Shown: piece by piece, positions 50,366-62,402 of the stretch
Numbering within the stretch: the stretch's first letter is position 1
How the letters are laid out: every line of letters starts with the position of its first letter
DNA from: Acridotheres tristis
Taxonomy: Eukaryota > Chordata > Aves > Passeriformes > Sturnidae
Assembly (NCBI GenBank): GCA_037013685.1
Contig: CM072897.1
Coordinates: 18,984,143-19,048,142, forward strand
Length of the DNA stretch: 64,000 nt
Direction of reading: 5' to 3'
The notes under the pieces: generated by a model
What the model was told of the DNA's origin: nothing
Database searches by the model: none
Seen by the model: only the letters and a program-made list of their open reading frames with translations
Made by a program: the position numbers and the translations under genes

Positions 50366-50559
50366 GTTTCTCTTTCCTGAGATGGCTCTCCCCCAGTTTC
50401 AGTTTGAATTTTCCTGGATCCCACAAAAATTATCTCCAAATCTCCCTGGGGAGGAGGTGGGGGAAGCATCTTTGGAGGAGAGGGGACGAGCAGGAAAAGG
50501 GAGACTCATTCTGAGGGAATGCACCCAGTGTTGCCTCTGTCTCCTCAGATCCCATCCCC

Positions 50560-51235
50560 GCTCTATCCCCCCTCTATCCCCGCTCCATTCCCAGCTCCAT
50601 CCCAGCTCCATCCCCGCTCCATTCCCAGCTCCATCCCTGCTCCATCCCCGCTCCATCCCCGCTCCATCCCCGCTCCATCCCTGCTCCATTCCCAGCTCCA
50701 TCCCCGCTCCATCCCCGCTCCATCCCCGCTCCATCCCCGCTCCATCCCCGCTCCATCCCCAGCTCCATCCCAGCTCCATTCCCGTCCATCCCCGCTCTAT
50801 CCCCAGCTCCATCCCCGCTCCATCCCCGCTCCATCCCCGCTCTATCCCCGCTCCATCCCCGCTCCATCCCCGCTCCATCCCTGCTCCATCCCCGCTCTAT
50901 CCCCGCTCCATCCCCGCTCCATCCCTGCTCCATTCCCAGCTCCATCCCCGCTCCATCCCCGCTCCATCCCCGCTCCATCCCAGCTCCATCCCCGCTCCAT
51001 CCCCGCTCTATCCCCGCTCCATCCCCGCTCCATCCCCGCTCTATCCCCGCTCCATCCCCGCTCCATCCCCGCTCCATTCCCAGCTCCATCCCTGCTCCAT
51101 CCCCAGCTCCATCCCCGCTCCATCCCCGCTCCATCCCCGCTCCATCCCCGCTCCATCCCAGCTCCATCCCCGCTCCATCCCCGCTCTATCCCCGCTCCAT
51201 CCCCGCTCCATCCCAGCTCCATTCCCGGCTCCCGG
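50560..51235 (+). repeat. CTCCATCCCCG minisatellite
   Basis: About 60 units of 10-11 bases (GCTCCATCCCC, AGCTCCATCCC) directly left of the INSYN1 CpG island. Confidence 0.9.
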
Positions 51236-51239
51236 TGCC

Positions 51240-53364
51240 TTTAATTCCCGTTTCCCGGCGCAGGCCCGGCCCCTCCGGTGACACAGCAGCGCCGGCGCGG
51301 GGCCGGGTGGCAGCGCGGGGAGGCTGCGGCCGGAGCGGGGCCGGGCCGGGCCCTCCGCCGCTCATGGCCCTGCCCGGGGCCCGCTCCGCCCGCCCGGAGC
51401 CCGGGGAGAGCCCGGCCCTGAGCCCGCAGCGCCGCCGGTGCGTCCGGGGGGACACGGGAGAGGGATGGGGGCACGGGGGGGCCCGGGGATGGGGGCACCG
51501 GGGAGGCTCCCGTGCGTCCCGGGGGTGCGGGACCGGGAATGGGGACACCGGGAGAGGCTCCGCCCGCCCGGAGCGCGGGGACAGCCCGGCCCTGCCGAGC
51601 CCGCAGCGCCGCCGGTGCGTCCCGGAGATCCCGGGAAGGGGACACGGGGAGAGGGGATGAGGGAATAGGGGATGGAGGAACCGGGTATGGAGGATGCAGG
51701 GAGCGGGAATCAGGAATGGAGGCTCCGGGGATGGAGGAAGCGGGGCTGGAGGATGCGGGGATAGGGAATGAAGGCTCTGGGGATGGAGGGTGAGAGCGGC
51801 GGGGACAGACGGAGGGGGATGCGGGGAGCGGGAATGGAGAGCGGCAGGGCTGGAGGATTCAGGAACAGGGGCTGGAGGGTTCGGGAATGGAGAATGCGGG
51901 AGCAGGAACGGAGGATGAGAGCGGCGGGGATGGAGAATTCGGGGAGCGGCGGGGATGGAGAATTCGGGAATGGGGAATGGAGGATTCGGGAACGGGGAAT
52001 GGAGGATTCGGGAACCCGGGATTGAGGATTCGGAGAACGGGGCTGGAAGCTGCGGATACCGGAGCCCCGGAGGGCGCGAGGACCGGGGCTGGGAGATGCC
52101 GGTACCCGGGATGGGAGATGCCGGTACCGGGGATAGGAGATGCCGGTACCGGGGATAGGAGATGCCGGTACCGGGGATGGGGGATGCTGGTGCCAGGGAT
52201 GGGGAATGGCGGTACCAGGGCTGAGAGATACCGGTACTGGGAATGGGAGATGCCGGTACCGTGGATGGCGGCACCAGGGATGGGGAATGGCAGTACCGGG
52301 GATGGGGAATGGCGGTACCGGCGAGGGAAACGCGGCCCCCACCCCCACGTGCGCACCCCCGAACCGGCGCCCCGGCCTCGCCCCGCTCCCCCCGCTCCGT
52401 TCCCGGTTCCCGGGGGGGCACTCGGGGGCACGGCTCGTTCTCCCCCCGCCGCGGCCGGGGCGGGGCCGGGATCCGGAGGCTCCGGGAGGGGGATGACGGC
52501 GGGAAGGGCTCCGGGGCCGCTGCCACCCCCCTGCCGGGCTGGCACCGCCGGTAACGTGTGTGTCGTCCCCCTCCCCGCGACAGCGAGCGGAGCAGAGCGG
52601 CCCCGGCCCCCGCGGAAAAGCCCTGAGGGAGGCGGGAGCCGGCGAGGAGGAGGAGGAGGAGGAGGAGGAGGGGGAGGAAGCGAGGGAAGGAGCCACGGGA
52701 AAACAGGACAGGGAAGAGCTCGGAGCGGAGCCCGGGAGCGGCCGGTGAGTGCAGAGCTGTCCCCGTGTCCCCCGGGATGTCGCTGTCTGTGTCGCCCTGG
52801 CTGTCCCTCTGTCCCTGAGTGTGTCCCTCTGTCCCTCTGGGTGCCCATCCCCGGGAGGCCCCACCGGCCCAGGCTCAGAGCGGGGGGACTGAGGGAGGCC
52901 ACAGGGGGGTGACAGCGACATTCCCAGGCCCCATCCTGCCCCCCCCACCCTCAATTCGGGGCGGACACCGCGACACGCGGGGAGCAGCCAGAGCCCTTCC
53001 CGAGGATTTTCCCGGCCCTTGTCCCTCTGTCCCCGCAGGAGGAGACACCCCCGCTGACCACCCGCAGCCAACGCCGGACCTGCCACCCCTCCTTGGGGAC
53101 ACCGAGCCGCGCGTCCCCTTCCAGCTGGAATTCCGCTTCCCGGCAAATCCCAGCCTCTCCTCCTCCTCCTCCTCCTCTTCCTCCTGCTCCTACCGCTGCC
53201 GGCGGTGTCACCCCAGTGCCACCACCCGAGTCCCCCCGCATGGTGCGCCCCGATCCCCCCGGGAAGCCGCGGCGGCGTTAAAATGGTGAGAGCTGCCCGG
53301 GCCGGGCCGGGCGGGGAGCAGCGGGATGGACACCGGCCCGGGAAGCCCGGGCGAGTAGGGAACG
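51240..53364 (+). promoter_or_regulatory. INSYN1: GC-rich CpG island with probable INSYN1 promoter and 5' exons
   Basis: Very CpG-rich sequence leads into the INSYN1 start codon. Possible untranslated exons have good borders: about 52582-52742 (donor GTGAGTGCAG) and 53039-53286 (acceptor CCCGCAG, donor GTGAGAGC). Open frames here (for example 52819-53289, Ser-rich) do not join the INSYN1 frame and match nothing I recognise. An interior part, 51655-52340, is a G-rich minisatellite. Confidence 0.45.
51655..52340 (+). repeat. GGGGATGGAGGATGC and GGGATGCCGGTACC arrays in the CpG island
   Basis: G-rich units of 18-24 bases, changing at about 52090 to units with GAGATGCCGGTACCGGGGAT. Confidence 0.8.
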
Positions 53365-56300
53365 ATGGACACGCGGAGCCGCCGGGATGCGAAGCGCACG
53401 GAGCGGCCCGGCAGCGGCACCGGCACCGGCACCGGCAGCACCGGCACCGCTGAGGGCGAGGGAGAGCGGGAGCGCATCCGCGGCCGCATGAGGATGGTGA
53501 TCGGGCAGCTCGAGGGAATCCTGCGAGAGCTCAAGGAGGTGGCCAAGGAGCTCCGCGAGGTAAGAAAATGCCGGGATAACGCTGATCCCAAAAGGGAAGG
53601 GGCTGTTCAAGTTTTCTCCCATTCCCAGCTCGGGATGTGGCAGCAAAGGTGGGGGGGGGGAATGTCCCTGAGCTGCGTTTCCAAAAGAGAGGAGGAAATT
53701 CGGGTGTGATTTGCAAAATTCTGAGATTCCTGAGCTGGGTTTCTAAAAGAGAAAGGAAATTCGGCCGTGATTTGCAAAATCTCAAGGCAGGAAAACTCCT
53801 GAGCTGGATTTCCAAAAGAGAGGAGGAAATTCGGATGTGATTTACAAAATCTCGAGGTAAGAAAACTCCTGAGCTGGATTTCCGAAAGAGAGAGGAAATT
53901 CGGATGTGATTTACAAAATTCTGAGATTCCTGAGCTGGATTTCCAAAAGACAGAGAAAATTTGGATATGATTTACAAAATCCCAAGGCAGGAAAACTCCT
54001 GAGCTGGATTTCCAAAATATAGGAGGAAATTCGGGTGTGATTTACAATATCTCGAGGTAGGAAAACTCCTGAGCTAAATTTCCAAAAGAGAGGAGGAAAT
54101 TTGGATATGATTTACAAAATCCCAAGGCAGGAAAACTCCTGAGCTAGATTTCCAAAAGAGAGGAAGAAATTCAGACATGATTTGCAAAATCCTGAGATTC
54201 CTGAGCTGGATTTCCAAAAGAGGAGGAAATTCGAGTGTGATTTACAAAATTCTGAGGTAGGGAAAAAACAATGTTGGGATGGTCCTGTTCCAGTTTTCCC
54301 CATTCCCAGGCTGGGACGGGGTGGCAGAGGGATCCTAGGAAAAAATCTGGCTGAGGTGCCAAAAAATCCGGTGGAAATTGCAAAATCCTCGCTTTGCAAA
54401 ATCCCGAGGTAGGAAAACCCCTGGGATAACCTTGGCCCCAAAAGGGAGGATCCCATCCCAGTTTTCCCAATTCCTGAGCTGGGATGGGGCAGCAGAACCA
54501 GCTCAGCACCCCCAGCCCTAGGTGGGATCTCCCTGAGCTGGATTTTCCCAAAAAAAAAAAAAAAAAAAAAAGGAGAAATTTGGGAATGGTTTGCAAAATC
54601 CACCTCAAGCCAGGGTTTGTTCCCTCCATTCCCAGCCCCAGGAGGGATCTGCCTGAGGGGAAGTTGGATTTTCCCAAAAAAAAGGGAGGAAATTTGGCCT
54701 GGTTTGCAGAATTATTCTTGACCTCAGAGTTTGTTCCCTTCGTTCCCAGTCACAGGAGGGACCTGGCTGAGCTGGATTTTCCCCCCAAAAGGGAGGAAAA
54801 TTTGCAATCCAAATTTCCCCCCCCTTTTTGAGGCCAATTTTCCACTTTATTGATCCAAATTTTCCCTTTTATTGACCCAAATTTCTCTTTTTTTCTATCC
54901 CAAATATCCCCTTTCTTGGGCCAAATTCTCCTCTCTATTGATCCAAATTTTCCCCTTTTTTTATTCCAAAATTTATCCAAAACATCCCAAAATTCAGGAT
55001 CTTGACCTAAATCTCACCGGTCCCACCAGGATAACCCAGAATTCCAAAATCCAGGGCTCTGGGGTTTTTTTCCCAAAACCACACAGAATTTGGGCTTTGG
55101 GAACTCATGGGATGGGTTTGGCTTGGGGTCCCCTCAGGGCCACCAAAGTGTCCTGGATTTGTGACACTGGAGTGTCCCCATGGAGCCTTTGGAATGTCCA
55201 TCCCAGTGTCCACCTCTGCTCAGGGCCACCAAAGTGTCCTGGATTTGTGACATTGGGGTGTCCCCATGAAGGATTTGGGATGTCCCCAACTGGTGGCTCC
55301 GAGCTGAGGTGGGATCATGGATTGGGGTCCCCTCAGGGCCACCAAAGTGTCCTGGATTTGTGACATTGGGGTGTCCCCATGGAGCTACCACAAAATCTTT
55401 GGAAATTTCCTGGCTGGTGGCTCCGAGCCAAGGTGGGATCATGGATTGGGGGCCCCTCAAGGCCACCAAAGTGTCCTGGATTTGTGACACTGGGATGTCC
55501 CCATGGAGCATTTGGAATGTCCATCCCAGTGTCCACCTCTGCTCAGGGCCACCAAAGTGTCCTGGATTTGTGGCATTGGGGTGTCCCCATGAAGGATTTG
55601 GGATGTCCCCAACTGGTGGCTCCGAGCTGAGGTGGGATCATGGATTGGGGTCCCCTCAGGGCCACCAAAGTGTCCTGGATTTGTGACACTGGAGTGTCCC
55701 CATGGAGCCACCATGGGATGTCCATCCCAGGGACATTCTGCTCAGGGCCACCAAAGTGTCCTGGATTTGTGACATTGGGGTGTCCCCATGGAGCTACCAC
55801 AAAATCTTTGGAAATTTCCTGGCTGGTGGCTCCGAGCCGAGATGGGATCATGGATTGGGGTCCCCTCAAGGCCACCAAAGTGTCCTCAGGGCCACCAAAG
55901 TGTCCTGGATTTGTGACATTGGGGTGTCCCCATGAAGGATTTGGGATGTCCCCAACTGGAGGCTCTGAGCCGAGGTGGGATCATGGATTGGGGTCCCCTC
56001 AGGGCCACCAAAGTGTCCTGGCTCTGGTGACACTGGGCTGTCCCCATGGAGCCTTTGGAATGTCCATCCCAGTGTCCACCTCTGCTCAGGGCCACCAAAG
56101 TGTCCTGGATTTGTGACATTGGGGTGTCCCCATGGAGCTACCACAGAATCTTTGGAAATTTCCTGGCTGGTGGCTCCGAGCCGAGGTGGGATCATGGATT
56201 GGGGTCCCCTCAAGGCCACCAAAGTGTCCTGGACTTGTGACATCCCAGTTTTCCCAGTGTCCCTCCTTCCATCCCATCTGTTTGTGTCCAGAATTATTCC

Positions 56301-59300
56301 CGGGGGTTCTGTGCTGGGGAAAATAATGATTAAAATCCTTGGATGGAAAAATCCCCAAATTTCCATTCAACCCCCCAAAAAATTCCCATGGGAAGGGCTC
56401 ATCCTGTCTGGAATTGCTGGAATGGGATCAACGGGATCCCAGCACCCCAAAGGGTTCCCTCCCAGCCTTTTCCCTGGAAAAAATGAGAATAAATTCCTTA
56501 ATAATGCTGGGATCAATAGGGGATTAACCGGGAATGCTCAGGAAGGTCCAGGGATTGTTATCCCAAAAACAACAGCTTTGGGAGAGGGTTGGGAATTACG
56601 TAGGAACTGGGTTTTGGGAAATTTTGGGAGCTGGGTTTTGGGGATTTTGGGAATAGGTTCGGGGGGATTTGGGGAGCTGGGTGTATGGGATTTTGGGAGC
56701 AGTTTTGGGGGGATTTTGGGAGCTGGGATTTGGGGGTTTGGGGGATTTTGGGAGTAGATTTGGGGGATTTGGGGAGCTGGGTTTGGGGATTTTGGCTCTT
56801 TTTTCCAGGAATGGATGCCAGGAAAGGCCTTTGGGATGATTTGGGAATAGGGCCAGGGAATTTTAGGTCCTGGACAGATCCAGGTTGGATCCAGCCTGGA
56901 ATCAGCTGGAAAATCCATCCCTGGGAGTGTCCCAGGCCAGGCTGGACTTTGGGGCTTGGAGCAACCTGGGATAGTGGGAAGGGATCTCAGAATTCCAACC
57001 CAAACCAGTCCAGAATTCCATGGAAAAGCTTTGGATCCCAAAATTCCTGGCCAGAGGTCCTCTGGATGGGATCAGCAGCCAAAGGATTGTGGGATACACC
57101 CCAAAATCCTTGGGAGGATGAGGTGTTGGGTTTGGGATTGGGAAAACCATTCCACACCTCTGGAATGTGGGGAGGGGACACCCCAAGCAGTCCCAGGCCT
57201 GGATCTGCCCATCCCAGGCTTGGATCCACTTCCCAATCCTCTTCCCAAATCCCTGTGGGGATGGAAGGGCCGTCAGATCCCAGCCCTTGGATCCCATCAG
57301 ATCCCATCCCTTTGATCCCATTGGATCTCAAACCCTTGATCCTATCGGATCCCATCCCTCTGATCCCATCAGATTCCAACTCTTTGGATCCCAATATCCC
57401 AACATCCCAACCCTTTGATCCTGTCAGATGCCATCCCTTTGATCCCATTGGGTCTCAAATCCTTGATCCTATTGGATCCCATCCCTCTGATCCCATCAGA
57501 TCCCAACTCTTTGGATCCCAATATCCCAACCCTTTGACCCTGTCAGACCCCATCCTTGGATCCCATCAGATCCCAACTCTTTGATCCCATCAGATCCCAT
57601 CCCTTGGATCCCATCAGATCCCAGCTCTTTGGATCCCAGTATCCCAACCCTTTGATCCTGTCATACCCCACCCTTGGATCCTGTCAGATCCCATCCAATG
57701 ATCCCATTGGATCCTACCCCTTGGATCCCATGAGATCCCATTCTTTGATCCCATCAGATCCCAACTCTTTGGATTGGATCCCGATATCCCAACCCTTTGA
57801 TCCCTATGTCTCAACTCTCTGATCCCATCAGATCCCACCCTTTGGAGCCCATCAGATCCCACCCCTCTGATCCCAGCCCAAAATCTGGGATCTGGAGCCA
57901 CCAATCCCAACCCCAGCAGGGCCCTCGGGCCTGGTCTGCAGCCAAAATCCCCAAAATCCCATAAAAACAAGGATGGGGCTCCAGATGTTTCACATCTGCC
58001 TGAGCTGGGTGGGAACATTCCAGCCTGGTTTTTATTGGGAAGCTCCTGGCTGGCACCAGGGACTCATCCCAAACCTCCTCCCCAGCTTGAAGGGGGAAAA
58101 AATCCCCCCAATTCCCTGGGAATAACCCCAGGGATTCATCCTGAACTTCCTCCCTCTTTATAGGGGGGGAAATCCCCCACAATTCCCTGGGAATATCCCC
58201 AGGAATTCGTCTCAAACATCCTCATGTGCTTGGAGGGGGCAATTCTCCCAAGTTCCCTCATCCCAAACCTCTTCCCCTGCTGGTGGGGGATGAATCCTTC
58301 CCAGATTCCTGGGAATTGGGCCCCTACAAGCAGGAAAGTGGGTTTGGATGAATCCCTGGGGATGTTCCCAAGGAACTGGGGGAATTTTTCTCCCTATAAA
58401 TACATGATGAGGTTTGGGATGAATCTCTGGGGATATTCCCAAGGAATTGAGGGGATTTTTCCCCCTCCAAGCTGGAAAAGCTCCGCCAGCCTCAGCGAGG
58501 GAGGAAAAGGGGGGGGAGCAAAGCCCAAATCCTTCTTTCCGTGTAAATCCTCCACAGGAGCCGAGTGTCACCGAGGGATTTAACACCCAGCTTAAAATAG
58601 GGAGTGAGCCTAAAAATAGCCCCGAGTGACACTAATCCCAGGATGGGGACAGCCACAAGTGACACCAGTCACGGGATGGGACCGGGATTGGGATTAGGAT
58701 GGGGACAGTCATGAGTGACAGCTGTCCTGGGAATGGGGCTGGGATTGGGATGAGGACAGGATTGGGATGGGGACAGGACTGTGATAGAGACAGACAAGAC
58801 AGCCACCAATCTCAGGATGGGATATGGATCGAGATGGCATCAGGATGGGGATGGGGACAGCCATGAGGGACAGAGCTGGGATTGGAATTGGGATTGGGAT
58901 GCACTTCCTGCTGTCCCTGCTCAATCCCAGTCTCCTCTGTGAGGCCAGGAAAGGACAGGGACATGCTGGTGCTGTCCCAGCGCTGAAATTCTCAGTGGGA
59001 AAAGACAGGATCCCATTCCAGCAGAACCATTTGGTAATGGGGTATTCCCAAAGATTCCCAGCCTTCTTCCCAATTTTCCCTTGTCCTGAAAATAAAGAGG
59101 TCAGAAAACCTCTTTTTTTTAGTCTCTCAAATTTAGCCCTTTCTTTTCCCAAAAAGAATTAAAAAAAAAAAAAAAAAAAAAGGAAAAGGGATCTGAAAGG
59201 GGAAAAAGGGGTTTTCCTGATTTCCACACTTTACTGAGGACATACCCAACAAGCTTCAAAGCCAAAGCTTGAGGGATAGAGGGATCCCACTTTCCTTGGA

Positions 59301-61033
59301 AGATTTGGGGTGGGAAAATAATGCAAATCTCTAAGGAGAGGAGTTGGGTCCATCCATCCATCATCCATCATCCATCATCCATCCATCCATCATCCATCAT
59401 CCATCATCCATCATCCATCATCCATCATCCATCCATCATCCATCATCCATCATCCATCCATCCATCCATCATCCATCATCCATCATCCATCCATCATCCA
59501 TCATCCATCATCCATCATCCATCCATCATCCATCATCCATCCATCCATCCATCATCCATCCATCCATCATCCATCATCCATCATCCATCATCCATCATCC
59601 ATCATCCATCATCCATCATCCATCCATCCATCCATCATCCATCATCCATCATCCATCATCCATCATCCATCATCCATCATCCATCCATCATCCATCCATC
59701 ATCCATCCATCATCCATCCATCATCCATCCATCCATCATCCATCATCCATCATCCATCATCCATCCATCATCCATCCATCATCCATCCATCATCCATCCA
59801 TCCATCATCCATCATCCATCATCCATCATCCATCCATCCATCATCCATCCATCATCCATCCATCATCCATCCATCATCCATCCATCCATCATCCATCATC
59901 CATCCATCCATCATCCATCATCCATCCATCATCCATCATCCATCCATCATCCATCATCCATCATCCATCCATCCATCATCCATCCATCATCCATCATCCA
60001 TCCATCCATCATCCATCCATCCATCATCCATCATCCATCCATCCATCATCCATCCATCATCCATCATCCATCCATCATCCATCATCCATCCATCATCCAT
60101 CCATCATCCATCATCCATCATCCATCATCCATCCATCCATCCATCATCCATCCATCATCCATCATCCATCATCCATCATCCATCATCCATCCATCATCCA
60201 TCATCCATCCATCATCCATCATCCATCATCCATCCATCATCCATCATCCATCCATCATCCATCCATCATCCATCCATCATCCATCCATCCATCATCCATC
60301 ATCCATCCATCATCCATCATCCATCATCCATCATCCATCATCCATCCATCCATCCATCATCCATCATCCATCCCTGTGTCCATCCCCATCTCTGCAGGTC
60401 GTGTCCCAGATTGACCGCCTGACATCGGACTTCGCTCTGGACCTGGAGCCGGACGCTTGGACTCCGGCCACGGCCAGCAGCACGTCCAGCAGTGACCGGG
60501 GCGGCGCCAGCCTTGAGCTTGGCCCTCTGGATTTCGCCACCTCCGACGTCCTCTCGGACAGCTGGGAATTCTGCTCCTTCCTGGACACCTCCACGCCCTC
60601 GGACCCCGGCGATTGTCCGGAGCCTCCGCGGCCGCCGCCGGCCCGGCTGATGAACGGGGGGGTCCCCGTGGCCAACGGCCCCCGCGGGGGCGGGGGGACC
60701 CCGGATTCCTCCAGCGAGGAATGTTTCGGGAGCGCCGCCGTTCCCAAAATGCCGGCGCAGCGGCCGGCGGGGACGCGGGAGCGCGTCCGCTTCAGCGACA
60801 AGGTGCTCTACCACGCCCTGTGCTGCGACGACGACGGCGACGCCGATGCCGGCGCCGACATTCCCGACGATCCCGGCAGGAAGGGGCCTCGGGAACAGCT
60901 CCTGAGGAATCCGGGCACGATCCCGATCCGCAGGGCCACGAGGAACAGCAGCACCCAGACCGTGGCCGATAAGAGCACGCAGACGTTGCTGCCCTACGTC
61001 CCGGCCAGGCAGAGAATTCCCAACAAAAACTGA
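53365..61033 (+). CDS. INSYN1: Inhibitory synaptic factor 1 (INSYN1), two coding exons
   Basis: Postsynaptic protein of inhibitory synapses, reported in the gephyrin/GABA-A receptor and dystroglycan-linked assembly; formerly C15orf59 in human. Coding exons are 53365-53559 and 60398-61033, joined in phase 0, giving 276 residues (the human protein is about 293). The first exon has a basic, Gly/Thr/Ser-rich start and then the conserved helix [18 protein letters not shown], ending at KELRE. The second exon starts [12 protein letters not shown] and carries [52 protein letters not shown] and the terminal RNSSTQTV and STQTLLPY blocks. The acidic stretch after CCDDD and the N terminus differ most from human. 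The 6.8-kb intron is mostly tandem repeats and ends in a CATC array only about 25 bases before the acceptor. In human the gene also neighbours LOXL1 and PML. Confidence 0.93.
53640..54430 (+). repeat. INSYN1 intron array carrying exon 1 donor-like copies
   Basis: Units of about 65 bases with CTGAGCTGGATTTCCAAAAG and GAGGTAAGAAAACTCC or GAGGTAGGAAAA. The segment near 54405-54490 matches about 85 bases following the true donor at 53560. Confidence 0.7.
54430..55125 (+). other. INSYN1 intron, partly repetitive, no exon seen
   Basis: Diverged continuation of the previous array to about 54800, then AT-rich CCAAATTTTCC units and a low-repeat stretch. Confidence 0.5.
55125..56245 (+). repeat. INSYN1 intron macro-repeat with GGGCCACCAAAGTGTCCTGG
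   Basis: Nine copies of a segment of about 60 bases, alternating with longer spacers (CTGGTGGCTCCGAGC and CATCCCAGTGTCCACCTC types), giving a composite pattern of about 90 and 150 bases. Confidence 0.85.
56245..57280. other. INSYN1 intron, low-repeat with a short G-rich array
   Basis: 56610-56800 has units of GGGATTTTGGGAGCTGGGTT. The rest shows no exon or known element. Confidence 0.4.
57280..57870 (+). repeat. GATCCCATCAGATCCCA array
   Basis: Units of 15-20 bases with a longer pattern that includes CAACTCTTTGGATCCCAATA. Confidence 0.85.
58020..58480 (+). repeat. Tandem repeat of about 80-90 bp in the INSYN1 intron
   Basis: Five to six diverged units with AATTCCCTGGGAATATCCCC and CATCCTCAAACCTCCTC-like sequence. 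58620-58900 continues as a weak GGGATTGGGATGGGGACAG array. Confidence 0.7.
59352..60375 (+). repeat. CCAT/CCATCAT satellite B, 1.0 kb, at the INSYN1 exon 2 acceptor
   Basis: Same two-unit composition as satellite A at 48185-50365. It ends about 25 bases before the exon 2 acceptor at 60397. Confidence 0.95.
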
Positions 61034-61139
61034 GCCCGGATCCGGGTTTGGGAAGGGTTTGGGGGAGGGGAAAATCCCTGGGAAAGGGGTTGGAAAAGAT
61101 CTATATATAAATATAAATATAAATATAAATATATATTTC

Positions 61140-61145
61140 AATAAA
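61140..61145 (+). promoter_or_regulatory. INSYN1: INSYN1 polyadenylation signal AATAAA
   Basis: AATAAA follows the stop by about 107 bases, directly after a short AT-rich ATAAAT run at 61095-61135. It is the likely proximal poly(A) signal. The human gene has a longer 3' UTR, so distal sites are possible. Confidence 0.55.
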
Positions 61146-61734
61146 TCCGTACTCCTCATAAACGCCGAGTGAGAAGGTGGCAACGAATATCCCAATATCC
61201 CAATATCCTGATATCCCGACGGTTTTCCAGGCTCAGGGAATTTTTTTTTTTTTTTAATTTTTTTTTTCCTATTTTTTAATGGAAGGAGGTCAATAAATCA
61301 TCCATCCCAGAGAAATCCAGACCACAATACGGATGTGCCAGGAGGGGTCATCCAGCATTTCTGGAGGGCAGCAATGGCACATGGATTGGGATGTGGGAAT
61401 GCTGGAGGATGTGGCAGGATAGGGGAGGGGGAATTCCCCTTCCCTCGGATGTGTTATCCCTTTTTGATTTAGGAAAAATCTGTGGGATGGGACTTTTCTG
61501 ACTGAGGGGAGTTGGAATGGCATCAGGATGGCTCCAGGATATCCCTGGGATATCACCGAAATGTCACTGGAATGTGACTCCCAACTCCAAGAGTGACAAC
61601 AAGGGGAATCACCAAAACCCCCCCAGGAATGAGGAGCCGGCCTTGGAAACTCATCCCCCTTCAAATCCCAAGTTTTCTGCTGGAAATATCCCTGACCATG
61701 AGAAATTCATCCAGCTGAAAACACTGGAAAATTC

Positions 61735-61970
61735 TGCTTTTCCAGAGCTCCCTAACCCCACTTTTCCTGAGTTCCCTAATCCTGCTTTTCCTGAGTTCCC
61801 TAATCCTGCTTTTCCTGACCTCCCTCATCCTGCTTTTCCTGAGTTCCCTAGTCCTGCTTTTCCTGACCTCCCTCATCTCACTTTTCCTGAGCTCCCAAAT
61901 CCTGCTTTTCCTGACCTCCCTAATCCCACTTTTCCAGGAGCTCCCTCACCCCGCTTTTCCACCTCCAAAC
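61735..61970 (+). repeat. Minisatellite CTGCTTTTCCTGAGTTCCCT downstream of INSYN1
   Basis: About nine units of 24 bases. Confidence 0.85.
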
Positions 61971-62400
61971 GCTGATTTTTCAGGGAAAGAAATCAGGTCC
62001 AGCTCTGGAAAGCAAAGGAATCTAGAGCTCAAAATCCCCCCTGGGCATTTCTTCCCAGTTTTTGCAAGGTATCCAAAGGGGTTGGAGCAGCAGCTGCTCC
62101 TGGGACAATGTTCCCTTGTCCTTCCCGCGGGCTCCTGGTCCCACAGGGACACATTTCCAACCTGGAGCATTCCTGGCACGAGGATTTTCCAAAGTTTTTC
62201 TGAGACAAAAATGCCACCTTGGCACCTGCCTTTCAATCCAGGTCAGCAGAGCTGCATTCCCAAGCTTTTCCAGGTGCCATCATGGAGCCGGGACTATGAG
62301 ATGAGAGGAATTCTGCTGGATCCAACACCAGAGAAAAGGAGATTTTCCCCCAAATTGTGCTGGATATGGCTGGATACGATTGGATTTTTTGGGAATAATG
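61970..62400. other. Low-repeat intergenic DNA, no gene recognised
   Basis: No exon, RNA gene or known element is seen. Confidence 0.4.
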
Positions 62401-62402
62401 TA

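Noticed and set aside
48115..51281. Open frames of 747-1032 residues rich in His, Pro, Ser and Ile
   Set aside because: They are translations of the CCAT/CCATCAT satellite, which lacks stops in all plus frames. There is no codon bias, domain or splice structure.
52819..53289. A 156-residue frame with a Ser run before INSYN1
   Set aside because: No family recognised, and its frame does not join neighbouring exons. Treated as possible 5' noncoding exon sequence.
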